This document shows positions 35,001 to 43,116 of a DNA stretch of 64,000 nucleotides, piece by piece (position 1 is the first letter of the stretch; every line of letters starts with the position of its first letter). The notes under the pieces are model-generated. The model saw nothing but the letters and a program-made list of their open reading frames with translations. It did no database searches and was not told the origin of the DNA. A program made the position numbers and the translations under genes. Source of the stretch: CAYFFZ01 sp049976505 (GTDB lineage: Archaea > Thermoproteota > Nitrososphaeria > Conexivisphaerales > UBA164); contig JBMFIC010000004.1 in assembly GCA_049976505.1 (NCBI GenBank), positions 38,984 to 102,983 on the forward strand, written 5' to 3'.

Positions 35001-35676
35001 CGGTGAACCCAGCGAGCCTGAGGACCAGCCTGATGCTCTTGTTCGACTTGAGGGCAGCGTCGACGTCGTCAACGAAGACGAACCTGAAGTCCACGGAAGA
35101 TACCTCATCGAAGTGCATAAAGAGATACTTGGAAGTTATTATCGCCACGTCCGCCTCCGCCAGCCCAACGTCCCTGGATCCGTAGGTGTAGACCTTTGGC
35201 TCCAGCCCTACCCTCCTGGCATATTCGATGATCCTCTGGGCTGACTGCGCCGCCAGTGTCCTCGTGGGGACTATTATGAGGGATTTCATGCCCTTCCTGA
35301 GCATGTAAAGCGATACGACAAGCCCGAACGTCGTCTTTCCAGCCCCGGGAGGCGAGGTTATAGCGAAGTTCTCCCTCCTGAAGAGCCTTATTGCCCAGAG
35401 CCTCTGGGCCCCCGATATCCTGGCCCCCACGCATTTCCTGAAGAACTCGGAGAAGCTCTTAAGCTCCTTTATCACCTCATACTCGTCCTTAAGTAGGTTG
35501 AGCGTCCCAAGCCTGTGCATCTCCTCCAGCATGCTTTCGTACGTATATTCCCCATCCTTAGGGAGACACTTCCTGCAGACGAGCCCCCTTCTTAGCCTCT
35601 CCGTCTCTATGGGCCCACCGCAGTTCGGGCATGATGCGTCAAACACAGCCTTTAGGCTCTCCTCATGTAATTGCAC
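32080..35676 (-). CDS. rgy: Reverse gyrase
   Basis: A 1198-residue fusion of an SF2 helicase and a type IA topoisomerase that introduces positive supercoils into DNA; it is the marker enzyme of hyperthermophiles. N-terminal zinc finger CPNCGG...CRKC (residues 16-37); Walker A SPPGAGKTTFG near 108; Walker B variant FVFVDDVDAAL near 200; toprim domain opening LLIVESPHKAKTIANFF near 605; second zinc finger CENNHQ...CPVCG near 670; active-site Tyr in LITYPRTDSTRVS near 935. All parts look intact. It starts with GTG 35676, 27 nt after a TATA box, consistent with a leaderless message. Confidence 0.97.
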   Translation of the reverse strand: MQLHEESLKAVFDASCPNCGGPIETERLRRGLVCRKCLPKDGEYTYESMLEEMHRLGTLNLLKDEYEVIKELKSFSEFFRKCVGARISGAQRLWAIRLFRRENFAITSPPGAGKTTFGLVVSLYMLRKGMKSLIIVPTRTLAAQSAQRIIEYARRVGLEPKVYTYGSRDVGLAEADVAIITSKYLFMHFDEVSSVDFRFVFVDDVDAALKSNKSIRLVLRLAGFTDEEIERARETIATERRIDLEKVYELRRRAMKRIMIFSSGTITRSSPLFLVLMGFRPGAPGSYPRNVVDLYEEMPKDVVQEIKRKVSELGDGGLIFVTTDLGSEYAEELSARLNEAGIRSAVVSGRNVRVLDEFRNGKYSVLIGVATHYGTLVRGIDIPEKIRYAIFVGIPRFRFRIGEKMHPVLMTRILTAYALYVNRPDVNRLASIIRRKITRLSPAALQVLAKKVREGEIEDQYIMSAYNVVNEALKDTVFLQKLSTSIGAVVKDNSILVPDMITYIQASGRTSRMRSWGNTLGLSILFVDDDNLFAIFRKLTSITFGIEWRRPEEVDIKEILRRIDSDRKEVVIEEQAGTSEQTSKFSSMLLIVESPHKAKTIANFFSRPAITIREGIVVFETVVSGNLLNIAYTAGHIMDLTLDRIGYHGVEIVRDGRRQYIPHYASIKVCENNHQVTTAGDVCPVCGAKFVRDKTSLIRSIEKLAYAVDLVMIGTDPDTEGEKISWDIYNVLRPFNSNIKRVEFHEVTKPALLKAISEPRAINENLVKAQVVRRLDDRWLGFELSSRLQNEFWKKYCEENLKHGCDRPNRNLSAGRVQTPVLGWIIQRYDQYRDRSNLVKAYSSRINGMSIRFHPSGEVKFAIGDEVLVKVVSSEIVEDRINPPPPYTMSEILRDAANILKMSTSEIAGTLQDLFEAGLITYPRTDSTRVSDAGLAVAKSYITQILGLDESYFYPRKWGEGGAHEAIRPTKPLSSQDLKNYIQQGLIYTPIALAWRHYAVYDLIFRRFIASQMPPAVVVKQVIKLSAEKDGKDVEVEPNPLEIPLRYVKDGFARVSPPFRELHEELKASQFTVRIENFYEYRRVELYSEGDLVDEMKRKGIGRPSTYSTIVKTIITRKYVILISERKKIVPTKLGINVYRYLRDNFGDLVGEELTSQLESKMDDVESGKTSYLAVLDEIVDEIAEKLKVTVPEIMERS

Positions 35677-35698
35677 GATATTATTTCTTAACGGTTCT

Positions 35699-35706
35699 AT
35701 TATAAA
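35699..35706 (-). promoter_or_regulatory. TATA box of reverse gyrase
   Basis: TTTATAAT on the minus strand is centred 27 nt before GTG 35676. It lies just after the stop of the phosphorylase gene, so reverse gyrase has its own promoter. Confidence 0.55.
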
Positions 35707-35718
35707 CTTTAAGCTTCC

Positions 35719-36621
35719 CTAGTACGTGAGCCTCTTCATAAGAACCCTGTGGGCATGCCTCAGGACAAAGCCCTCTGATCCTGACATGGCCGCCGTTCTG
35801 AGCGCTTCAAGAGCCATCCTTACCCCCCTGATCTCATCCTCCTCGGTGACCTTGAACTCTATCTGCTTCTCCTCGCCGTAGTATGGGGATACGATAAGAA
35901 GGATGCTGCCAAATGAGATCCTGACCCCCGAGCCCCTGAGCCTCCTCGAGTACAGCTCGCTGAGCAGGGCCATTACTGAGGACTCCATTGAGGTGGCCAA
36001 GGCTCCCATGTCCTCGTAGGATCTTCCTCTGGCCTCTATGACCCATGGTATTGATGACCTCCTCTCGGGATCCTCATCCGCATAGAGAGTGTCCTTGGTT
36101 ATGCCCGGACCAAACCAAACCCTGTCCTCCATCCTCAGCCTGCCAACCGCCTCGGCGATATACAGAAGGGCCATAATGTCGGACCTTGCAGGCCACTCCA
36201 GCGGCGCTATCTTGGATGAGGCGCCCTCGTTTCTCACGATGCCCGTCTCAGCTACGTAGTCGCCGGGCCTTACAGCGCTTGACCAGCTGCCTGCTGTCCC
36301 TACCCTTATGCTGAAGACCCTCTTCGAGATGCTGTAGTTCACGTTTGCGAGGTACTCGGTGTACGCTATTTCAGCTGAGCCAGGGCCCATGCCAGTGCAG
36401 AACAGGGTTACCGGGGTGCTGTAGTACTTGCCTTTGTATACGTAAAGCCCCCTGTTCCTGCTGACCACCTCGACGTTTCTGAGCAGTGAGGACGCCCCCT
36501 CGATCCTCTCCGGGCTTCCTGCGTTAATCGAGTAGGGGCTGAGCGAGCCCTCCCTGGCCTTTATGTGATATGAAAGTCCCTGCGAATCCCTGAACACCCC
36601 CTCGAACAGGCTCATGCCCAT
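35719..36621 (-). CDS. Nucleoside phosphorylase (PNP/UDP family)
   Basis: A 300-residue protein of the purine-nucleoside/uridine phosphorylase family: FCTGMGPGSAEIAYTEYLAN (phosphate-binding region), SIRVGTAGSWSSAVRPGDYV (G-T-x-G) and LATSMESSVMALLSELYSRR (the M-E-S/A segment that binds the ribose). It splits nucleosides with phosphate into base and ribose 1-phosphate. It follows the amidohydrolase gene by 10 bp in the same operon, suggesting deamination followed by phosphorolysis of one nucleoside. Uridine or purine specificity is not clear. Confidence 0.85.
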   Translation of the reverse strand: MGMSLFEGVFRDSQGLSYHIKAREGSLSPYSINAGSPERIEGASSLLRNVEVVSRNRGLYVYKGKYYSTPVTLFCTGMGPGSAEIAYTEYLANVNYSISKRVFSIRVGTAGSWSSAVRPGDYVAETGIVRNEGASSKIAPLEWPARSDIMALLYIAEAVGRLRMEDRVWFGPGITKDTLYADEDPERRSSIPWVIEARGRSYEDMGALATSMESSVMALLSELYSRRLRGSGVRISFGSILLIVSPYYGEEKQIEFKVTEEDEIRGVRMALEALRTAAMSGSEGFVLRHAHRVLMKRLTY

Positions 36622-36631
36622 ACTAATCGCT

Positions 36632-37963
36632 CTAAGCGTTTAACGTTTGCGCTCCGCTCCTGGCCTTGGAGACGAGCTCCCTTACCTTCCTCTCCACCTC
36701 GTCCTCGACGCCCATCACCTCCTTCAGGATCTCCCTCTCGTTCATGGTCAGGACCTCCCTGTCCTTCATGATGACCCTTCCGTCAACTAGCACGTGTGCC
36801 ACGTCCCTGCCAGAGGCATAGAATGGCAGGGACACCGGATCATGCAGGGGCAATACTGATGGGCCGGGCCTGATCGCTATTATGTCCGCGTTGTAGCCCA
36901 CGGCTATCCTTCCCGATCCCTCCTCCCTGAGCGCCCTGAAGCCGTTCACTGTGGCCATCTTCATGAGGTCATAGAGCCCAACCTCAGAGTAGTAGTGATA
37001 TGGCGTCGCATGGTATCCATTGAGCGCCGAGTAAGCGGCCCTGAGCTCCGCAAGTAGATCAAGGGACGAGTTTGCTCCTCCGTCGCTTCCAATGGCGACG
37101 TTTATTCCCCTTCTGATCATCTGAGGTATCTTCGCGAAGTTCATGTAGGCGTAGTTGACTGCTGGGCAGTGCACCACGCTGGAGCCTCCGGATGCTATGT
37201 GATCAACTTCTGAGTCGCTGAGAAACGCGGCGTGGGCAAGCACTAGGTCCCTCGTCAAGTACTTCATTATTTTGAGATATTCGACGGGCCTGACACCCCA
37301 TCTCTCCATCGCGTGCTCTATTTCCGAGTGCTCCTCGGATATGTGCATGGTCACCGGAATCCCCTTTTCCCTTGACGCCTCAAATACAGCCCTTATCAGC
37401 CTCTCGCTTGAGATCATTATCTGTCTGATGGAGAGCCACCCCCTGACCCTTCCCCTGTACCTCTCGGCCAGCCTTACCCCATCCTTTTCATCGTGAACGT
37501 ATCCCTCCACCTTATCGGAGGTTGAGTACGTCACTGCCCCCTTTATCCCCGCTGAGAGCGCCGCCTCGGCAAGGAGGTCGGGCCTTGGGCCTCCGGCGTC
37601 GAGGAACATCACCACGCCGTTCTTTATCATGTTCAGCACCGTCAGCTTCGCGCTCAGAGCAGCCTCCTTCTCGGTGAGAGACATCTCGAAGGGTATGAGG
37701 AGCCTGAGCCAGAGGGGATGAACGTTGTAGACATTATCCACGATGCCCCTCAGGAGTATCTGGAAGGCGTGGGTGTGGGCATCAACAAGGCCGGGCAGCA
37801 GTATAAGATCCTCGTCGAAGACCTCCTTGGCGTCGTACCTGAGGTCGCTGCCCATTGCGTATATCTTCCCGTCCTTTATCGCAACCTGACCTCTGCAGAA
37901 AGGCCTTGAGTCTACCATGGTAATGCACGTTGCGCTCCTGAAGAGCACGTCCACCTCCTCCAT
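36632..37963 (-). CDS. Amidohydrolase (MTA/SAH deaminase-like)
   Basis: A 443-residue metal-dependent amidohydrolase of the ATZ/TRZ-MtaD group. Motifs: PGLVDAHTHAFQILLRGIVD (His-x-His), VTMHISEEHSEIEHAMERWG, LVLAHAAFLSD, VVHCPAVNYAYMNFAKIP, and INVAIGSDGGANSSLDLLAE (metal Asp). These match deaminases of 5'-methylthioadenosine, S-adenosylhomocysteine or guanine. N- and C-terminal strands form the usual beta-sandwich. The phosphorylase encoded next suggests purine nucleoside salvage, with SAH/MTA the leading guess. Confidence 0.83.
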   Translation of the reverse strand: MEEVDVLFRSATCITMVDSRPFCRGQVAIKDGKIYAMGSDLRYDAKEVFDEDLILLPGLVDAHTHAFQILLRGIVDNVYNVHPLWLRLLIPFEMSLTEKEAALSAKLTVLNMIKNGVVMFLDAGGPRPDLLAEAALSAGIKGAVTYSTSDKVEGYVHDEKDGVRLAERYRGRVRGWLSIRQIMISSERLIRAVFEASREKGIPVTMHISEEHSEIEHAMERWGVRPVEYLKIMKYLTRDLVLAHAAFLSDSEVDHIASGGSSVVHCPAVNYAYMNFAKIPQMIRRGINVAIGSDGGANSSLDLLAELRAAYSALNGYHATPYHYYSEVGLYDLMKMATVNGFRALREEGSGRIAVGYNADIIAIRPGPSVLPLHDPVSLPFYASGRDVAHVLVDGRVIMKDREVLTMNEREILKEVMGVEDEVERKVRELVSKARSGAQTLNA

Positions 37964-38041
37964 GAACCATAGTTAGCCTGTCGACGTAAAAAGCCTTTCA
38001 CGTGCAAAAGGTTTTATACTGAAAAAGTCTCGCTAATTGTG

Positions 38042-39046
38042 ATGGGTTTAAAGGAGCTCGAGGAAAAGGTCTTCAGAAGCTTTCGTTTTTACACCTCCTT
38101 CTCTCGCTATTCGAGCCTGAGCGGCATGGACGTCTACATGATGTCGAGGAACGTCTTCGTCCTTGACGCTGAGGAGGGAAGGGAGATCGCGTGCTACCCG
38201 AACGTCTTCGGAAGCAGGTTTGAGGAGCTCAACCTCTCGCTCGCGAGGAAGTTCGTTGAGTTTCTCGAAAAGGAGGGGGTCCTCAGCGAAAGGATACTGA
38301 TGCAGCACGTCCTTAGGGCTTCTTTGGGTTACAGGGTCTATGATGCTCTGAGGGAAAAGGGCGTTAGCTTCGTGAGCTCCTGGGCAAGGCCGCTCTACAG
38401 GTACGTCTCTTTCAGGATGCACACCCAGAGGGAGCTCGTGATGACGTACGACGAGCCGAAGGTGCTGCCCCCGGGGGATTACGTGGTCCTCAAGCCCGAC
38501 ACAGAGGCCACCGGCAACACTTCACTGTTTGTGCTCGACAGCCTGTTCAGGAAGTGCGCCCAGTCGGGCTGCAGGATAAGGAAGGTTATCTTCTACGGCT
38601 TCATATCTGGGAAAGCTATAGACGTCCTCGAGAGGTATCTAAACGAGAGGAACGCCGAGGGCGTCTACTACGCCCTCGAGAACGTCACGGCCCTAGCTGA
38701 CAACGGATATGACATGCCTCTTTACGGGCTTGACGAGTCCAGGTATCAGAAGGATGGGACAAAGGTGAGGCTTGCCGCAACGGCGCCCGAGGAGGTCATC
38801 AGAGGGATGCTCGGATGCTATTACCCGGGGATGGATCAGCCGGGTGACTGGTCAGAGAGGCAGGTGAGGCTCTTCGATGGCAGGGAGTGGAAGGACGTTG
38901 ACCTGAGGGTGCACGCAGAGAGGAGCCTTAGCCTCCTGGATAGGCTGAGGGAGATAAGCTATACGGAGGAGTGGTATGACGAGCTACATGATGAAATCTA
39001 CAGAAAAATAAGGGTCGAGCTGGCCAAGTTTTTAGGTGTGGCTTAG
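38042..39046 (+). CDS. Uncharacterised protein with PRTase-like motif
   Basis: A 334-residue protein that I cannot assign to a named family. Residues about 135-230 read DYVVLKPDTEATGNTSLFVL, followed by a strand-helix pattern (KVIFYGFISGKAIDVLERYL). The D-T-E-A-T-G-N-T string matches the PRPP/phosphate-binding loop of type I phosphoribosyltransferases. VYYALENVTALADNGYDMPL is a further conserved-looking block. The N-terminal 130 residues have no known motif. The gene is convergent with the ATP synthase operon and overlaps the atpK 3' end by 15 bp. It starts at either of two adjacent ATG codons. Confidence 0.55.
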   Translation: MGLKELEEKVFRSFRFYTSFSRYSSLSGMDVYMMSRNVFVLDAEEGREIACYPNVFGSRFEELNLSLARKFVEFLEKEGVLSERILMQHVLRASLGYRVYDALREKGVSFVSSWARPLYRYVSFRMHTQRELVMTYDEPKVLPPGDYVVLKPDTEATGNTSLFVLDSLFRKCAQSGCRIRKVIFYGFISGKAIDVLERYLNERNAEGVYYALENVTALADNGYDMPLYGLDESRYQKDGTKVRLAATAPEEVIRGMLGCYYPGMDQPGDWSERQVRLFDGREWKDVDLRVHAERSLSLLDRLREISYTEEWYDELHDEIYRKIRVELAKFLGVA

Positions 39047-39286
39047 GATCAGGATCGCTATCACTATTCCGTAGATTGCTATCGCCTCTCCCAGCGCAAC
39101 CATGATCAGAGAGAATGATCTTACCTCCGGTCTCTCCGGGTGCTCGGCCACCGCGGCGGTGGCGGCGGCTCCCGCTCCACCTATTGCTATGCCAGCGCCG
39201 AACGCTGCCAGACCGAAGGCTATTCCGGCTCCTAGCGTGCTGAAGGATATTGACTGAAACGCGAGCAGAAGCAGTGGCAGCATCAA
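39032..39286 (-). CDS. atpK: A-type ATP synthase subunit K (c ring)
   Basis: An 84-residue proteolipid with two transmembrane hairpins: GLAAFGAGIAIGGAGAAATA and MVALGEAIAIYGIVIAILIL. The second contains the ion-carrying Glu. The presence of a single hairpin and one Glu per subunit is the simple archaeal form. It is the last gene of the operon, 13 bp after the 43-residue ORF. It overlaps the convergent PRTase-like gene at the 3' end. Confidence 0.92.
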   Translation of the reverse strand: MMLPLLLLAFQSISFSTLGAGIAFGLAAFGAGIAIGGAGAAATAAVAEHPERPEVRSFSLIMVALGEAIAIYGIVIAILILSHT

Positions 39287-39299
39287 CCTCTCTCACCCA

Positions 39300-39431
39300 T
39301 TATTTGTCTCCCCCCGCTTTAAGCTTTTTTATGAGATCATCCTTCAGCTTTTCGTACTCATCGCTCAGGGACTTCTTCATCTCCTCGTGCTTCCTCTTTA
39401 TTTCCTCCTCTATTCTCTCAAACTCTTCCAC
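39300..39431 (-). CDS. 43-residue charged coiled-coil ORF between atpD and atpK
   Basis: A small open frame that starts with GTG inside the atpD 3' end (a 14-bp overlap) and stops 13 bp before atpK. It encodes MEEFERIEEEIKRKHEEMKK and continues with the same Glu/Lys-rich helical pattern to KLKAGGDK. The heptad-like charge pattern suggests a coiled coil, as in peripheral-stalk subunits (H/G) of A/V-type ATPases, but it is less than half their normal length. Its tight fit between two operon genes argues that it is real; a truncated stalk subunit or a regulatory peptide are both possible. Confidence 0.55.
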   Translation of the reverse strand: MEEFERIEEEIKRKHEEMKKSLSDEYEKLKDDLIKKLKAGGDK

Positions 39432-40035
39432 TCGCCCTCACCAGCTTATCCCTGACCTTCTTTATCCTGTTCAGCTCCTCCCTGTCCCTCTCCTCAAGTA
39501 TGAGCGAAATCGTTCTTATCCTTTCCTCAGACTCGGGGATGACGACCTTCTCCAGAGCGTTTATAAGCCTGTCAGTGTCCCTAAGGTCCTTTATGAGCTT
39601 AAGCACGAATGACTTCTGCCAGGAGGCCTCGATGAGGCTCGACACGAGCTCTGAGCCCTTCTCAAAGAGCTCCATGAGCGCCCATGAGTTAGGAGTCGAG
39701 GTCCTCTGGCTTACCTTGACAGGAACCCAGTAATGGACGTCCATGTATCTTTCGCTTTTCAGGTCGAGCTCAAGCGTCCCCTCCATAAGCCTCGAGATGT
39801 GTTCCAGCTCGGGCTCGCTGTACTCAAGCGCAACGAGGGAGAAGGCGTAGTAGGCCTCGCCAAGGTCATCGAGCATCTTTGAAACCGACCTCGTAACCTG
39901 CGGACCCACCTCGGATATCCTCTGAATTATAACGTCCTTTTTGGTTGATAGTATCTTGTCCACGTCTTTCGTTGCCTGAAGCTCCCTCTTTCTCCTTAGA
40001 AGCTCAGACTTTGATATTACGTTTCTGAACGACAC
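39418..40035 (-). CDS. atpD: A-type ATP synthase subunit D
   Basis: A 205-residue protein forming the central rotor shaft. It shows the family's long antiparallel coiled coil: VISKSELLRRKRELQATKDV at the N-terminus and LEKVVIPESEERIRTISLIL (the family P....I..I...LEE.ERE pattern) toward the C-terminus. It overlaps atpB upstream by 32 bp and the small ORF downstream. Confidence 0.9.
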   Translation of the reverse strand: MSFRNVISKSELLRRKRELQATKDVDKILSTKKDVIIQRISEVGPQVTRSVSKMLDDLGEAYYAFSLVALEYSEPELEHISRLMEGTLELDLKSERYMDVHYWVPVKVSQRTSTPNSWALMELFEKGSELVSSLIEASWQKSFVLKLIKDLRDTDRLINALEKVVIPESEERIRTISLILEERDREELNRIKKVRDKLVRASGRV

Positions 40036-41401
40036 TCTCGTACACCCTCCTGCTCTTCTCCGTTATGTTCGTCCACTCCCTCTCGGGCAGTATTGACAGG
40101 ACCTCCCACGCTAGGTTTAGAGTCGTCTCTATGTCCCTGTTTTCGTACGGGTCCTGGTTCATGAACCTTCTCTCAAAGGCGTCGGCGAACTCCAGGTACT
40201 TCTTAGAAGACTCGGGAATTCCCTCCTCTCCAACTATCTCAGCGAGGGACCTGACGTCCATCGCCTTTGAGTAGGAGTTGTAAAGCTGATCGCTGAGCTC
40301 CTTGTGGTCGGCCCTAGTCTTTCCCTCGCCTACGCCGTCCTTCATAAGCCTGCTCAGGCTCATGAGCACGTTGACCGGCGGATAGATCCCCTTGTGGTAC
40401 AGCTCCTTGCTGAGAACTATCTGTCCCTCGGTGATGTACGCGGTAAGGTCGGGTATTGGATGGGTTATGTCGTCCGCCGGCATGGAGAGTATTGGAAGCT
40501 GCGTGAGGCTTCCCTTTCTTCCCACCACTCTTCCCGACCTCTCGAATATAGTTGCAAGGTCTGTGTAGAGGTACCCAGGATATCCCCTTCTGCTCGGGAC
40601 CTCCTCCCTCATCATGCTGATCTCCCTCAGCGCTTCACCATAGTTGGTCATGTCCGTGAGTATTGCGAGCACGTGGTATCCCTCCTCAAAGGCCAGATAC
40701 TCGGCGGCGGTGAGGGCCACCCTTGGCGTCACTATCCTCTCAACTGCTGGATCCTCCGCGAGGTTGAGGAAGAGGACGCTTCTCTTGAGAGCACCGGACT
40801 CCTCCAGCTCCTTCCTGAAGAACATTGCCGTGTCCGCCGGGACGCCTATTGCGGCAAACACGACAGCGAACTCCTCGCCCCTTGCTATGGTTGCCTGCCT
40901 TGCTATCTGGGCAGCCAGCATGTCGTGGGGGAGGCCGGAGCCCGAGAATATGGGCAGCTTCTGCCCCCTGACCATGCTGAGCATCCCGTCTATTACGGAG
41001 ATGCCGGTCTGGATGAACTCGTCAGGGTACTCCCTCTTGTATGGGTTGAGTATCTTGCCGTTTATGTCGAGCTCAGCGACGCCAACAGGCTCCGGCATGC
41101 CGTCTATGGGCCTGCCGAGCCCGTCGAAGACCCTTCCCAGCAGCTCCGTAGAAACTGAGAGCTCAAGGGGCCTTCCGAGGAACCTGACCTTGACGCCCTT
41201 GGGCGAGATCCCCTGCGTCCCCTCGAAGACCTCCACAACGGCTATCTCCTCGCTGACCAGGAGGGACCTGCCCAGCCTCCTCTCTCCGTTCTCGAGCTCT
41301 ATCTCGACCAGCTCCTCGTACCCCAGCTTCCCGTTCGTCCTTATCACCATGAGCGAGCCCCTGATGCTCTGAACGCTGCTAAATGTTATGCTGCCGCTCA
41401 A
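40004..41401 (-). CDS. atpB: A-type ATP synthase subunit B
   Basis: A 465-residue regulatory subunit of the A1 head. It has the domain plan of the catalytic subunit but a modified P-loop, PIFSGSGLPHDMLAAQIARQ near residue 150, which does not hydrolyse ATP. ILTDMTNYGEALREISMMRE and GYPGYLYTDLATIFERSGRV are strongly conserved. It overlaps atpA and atpD, in line with coordinated assembly. Confidence 0.96.
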   Translation of the reverse strand: MSGSITFSSVQSIRGSLMVIRTNGKLGYEELVEIELENGERRLGRSLLVSEEIAVVEVFEGTQGISPKGVKVRFLGRPLELSVSTELLGRVFDGLGRPIDGMPEPVGVAELDINGKILNPYKREYPDEFIQTGISVIDGMLSMVRGQKLPIFSGSGLPHDMLAAQIARQATIARGEEFAVVFAAIGVPADTAMFFRKELEESGALKRSVLFLNLAEDPAVERIVTPRVALTAAEYLAFEEGYHVLAILTDMTNYGEALREISMMREEVPSRRGYPGYLYTDLATIFERSGRVVGRKGSLTQLPILSMPADDITHPIPDLTAYITEGQIVLSKELYHKGIYPPVNVLMSLSRLMKDGVGEGKTRADHKELSDQLYNSYSKAMDVRSLAEIVGEEGIPESSKKYLEFADAFERRFMNQDPYENRDIETTLNLAWEVLSILPEREWTNITEKSRRVYESVVQKRNIKV

Positions 41402-43116
41402 AACTCCATCACCTTCTTCATAAGATCCTCGAAATCATCACGGCTCTTCACGTTGAACCTGGCCCTGACCACGTCGAGGTAAAGCTGGCTTGATATTATC
41501 TCGTCCGTGGTCTTTCCCTGTCTGAGCTTCTCCATAGCCCTGTCGTAGAAGGCCAGTATGAGCTTCAGGAGATAGTACTGTATCTCCGGAGAGCTGTACC
41601 TGTCAACCTCATGGTAAGCGCTCTGCTTGAGGAAGCCCTCCCTGAGCATCCCGGCTATCTGCAGTAGGAGCTTCTCGTCCTCGGGCAGGACGTCCGGGCC
41701 GAGGAGCCTCACTATATTCCTCAGCCCCTCCTCCTTGAAGAGTATGTCAAGCGCCCTTCTCCTGAGCTCGGGAAACTCCTGGGAAACCTTGCTGGACCAC
41801 CAGCTAAGCAGCATGTCGGCGTAGGAAGAGTAGCTTGAGATCCAGTTGACGGCGGGATAATGCCTTGAGTAAGCGAGGTTCGGATCAAGAAGCCAGAACG
41901 CCTTGACGTACCTCAGCGTGTGGGTTGTAACGGGCTCCGTGAAGTCCCCTCCTGGCGGCGACACGGCGCCTATTATCGAAACGCTTCCTGGGTCGCCGGC
42001 AAGGGTCTCAACGTACCCGGCCCTCTCGTAGAAGGCCGCTATTCTTGAAGCAAGGTAGCTCGGATAGCCCTCCTCGGCAGGTATCTCCTCCAGCCTGCCG
42101 CTGATCTCCCTCAGCGCCTCAGCCCACCTGCTAGTTGAGTCAGCAAGCATCAGGGCGTCGTATCCCATGTCCCTGTAGTACTCGGCCAGGGTAACCCCAA
42201 CGTATATGCTGGCCTCCCTTGCCGCAACTGGCATGTTGCTGGTGTTTGCGATCATTATGGACTTCTGCATTATGGGCTTCCCGCTGATGGGATCGTTCAG
42301 CTTTGGGAAGGTCTTGAGAAGCTCGACCATCTCGTTGCCCCTCTCACCACATCCAACGTATATCACCACCCTCGAGTTTGCCCATGATGCTATCTGGTGT
42401 AGCAGGACAGTCTTCCCGGTCCCAAAGCCTCCCGGAACCGCCGCTGAGCCTCCCTTTGCAAGCGGAAAGAACGAATCTATGATCCTCTGTCCGGTTATCA
42501 GGGGCTCCGTCGCAGGGAACCTCCTTCTGAACGGCCTGGGCACCCTCACGGGCCACCTCTGGATCATTGTCAGCTGCCTCTTAGCACCATTCTGAACCTC
42601 AGCTATCGGATCGGTCGGCCTGTAGTCTCCTTCAGGAGCCACGTCGCTCAGGACACCCGATACGTCAGGAGGAACAAGCACGTAGTGCCTTATCAGCTCA
42701 GTTTCCTCAACGTAGCCCAGCTTCTCCCCACCGCTCACCCTGATGCCAGGCTTTGCCATGGGGACGAAGTGCCATTTCCTGTTCATGTCAACTGGATCAG
42801 CCGTGTATCCGCGAGTTATCGTGTACCCCTCGATGCTGCTTAGCGGCCTCTGTAGGCCATCGTATATGTTTCCGATTATCCCTGGGCCCAGGACCACTGA
42901 GAGCGGCGAGCCAAGACCCTCAACAGGCTCACCTGGCCTCAGGCCAGTGGTGAACTCGTACACCTGTATGTAGGCGTTATCGCCCTCTACCCTAACGACC
43001 TCCCCTATAAGCCCTAGCTCCCCTACCCTGGCCATTTCGTTCATCTGAATTCCCGAGACGCCCGTGGCCTTGACTACCGTTCCCCTGACCTCGGTTATCC
43101 TGCCCTTCACGCCCAA
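41398..43116 (-). CDS. atpA: A-type ATP synthase catalytic subunit A
   Basis: A 572-residue catalytic subunit. Walker A is PGGFGTGKTVLLHQIASWAN near residue 228; YVGCGERGNEMVELL and LADSTSRWAEALREISGRLE are the catalytic Glu and Arg-containing blocks. The bulge domain characteristic of A/V-type A subunits lies at residues 110-190 (VPPDVSGVLSDVAPEGDYRP). No intein interrupts it, although this gene hosts inteins in some archaea. It overlaps atpE and atpB. Confidence 0.97.
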   Translation of the reverse strand: MGVKGRITEVRGTVVKATGVSGIQMNEMARVGELGLIGEVVRVEGDNAYIQVYEFTTGLRPGEPVEGLGSPLSVVLGPGIIGNIYDGLQRPLSSIEGYTITRGYTADPVDMNRKWHFVPMAKPGIRVSGGEKLGYVEETELIRHYVLVPPDVSGVLSDVAPEGDYRPTDPIAEVQNGAKRQLTMIQRWPVRVPRPFRRRFPATEPLITGQRIIDSFFPLAKGGSAAVPGGFGTGKTVLLHQIASWANSRVVIYVGCGERGNEMVELLKTFPKLNDPISGKPIMQKSIMIANTSNMPVAAREASIYVGVTLAEYYRDMGYDALMLADSTSRWAEALREISGRLEEIPAEEGYPSYLASRIAAFYERAGYVETLAGDPGSVSIIGAVSPPGGDFTEPVTTHTLRYVKAFWLLDPNLAYSRHYPAVNWISSYSSYADMLLSWWSSKVSQEFPELRRRALDILFKEEGLRNIVRLLGPDVLPEDEKLLLQIAGMLREGFLKQSAYHEVDRYSSPEIQYYLLKLILAFYDRAMEKLRQGKTTDEIISSQLYLDVVRARFNVKSRDDFEDLMKKVMEF

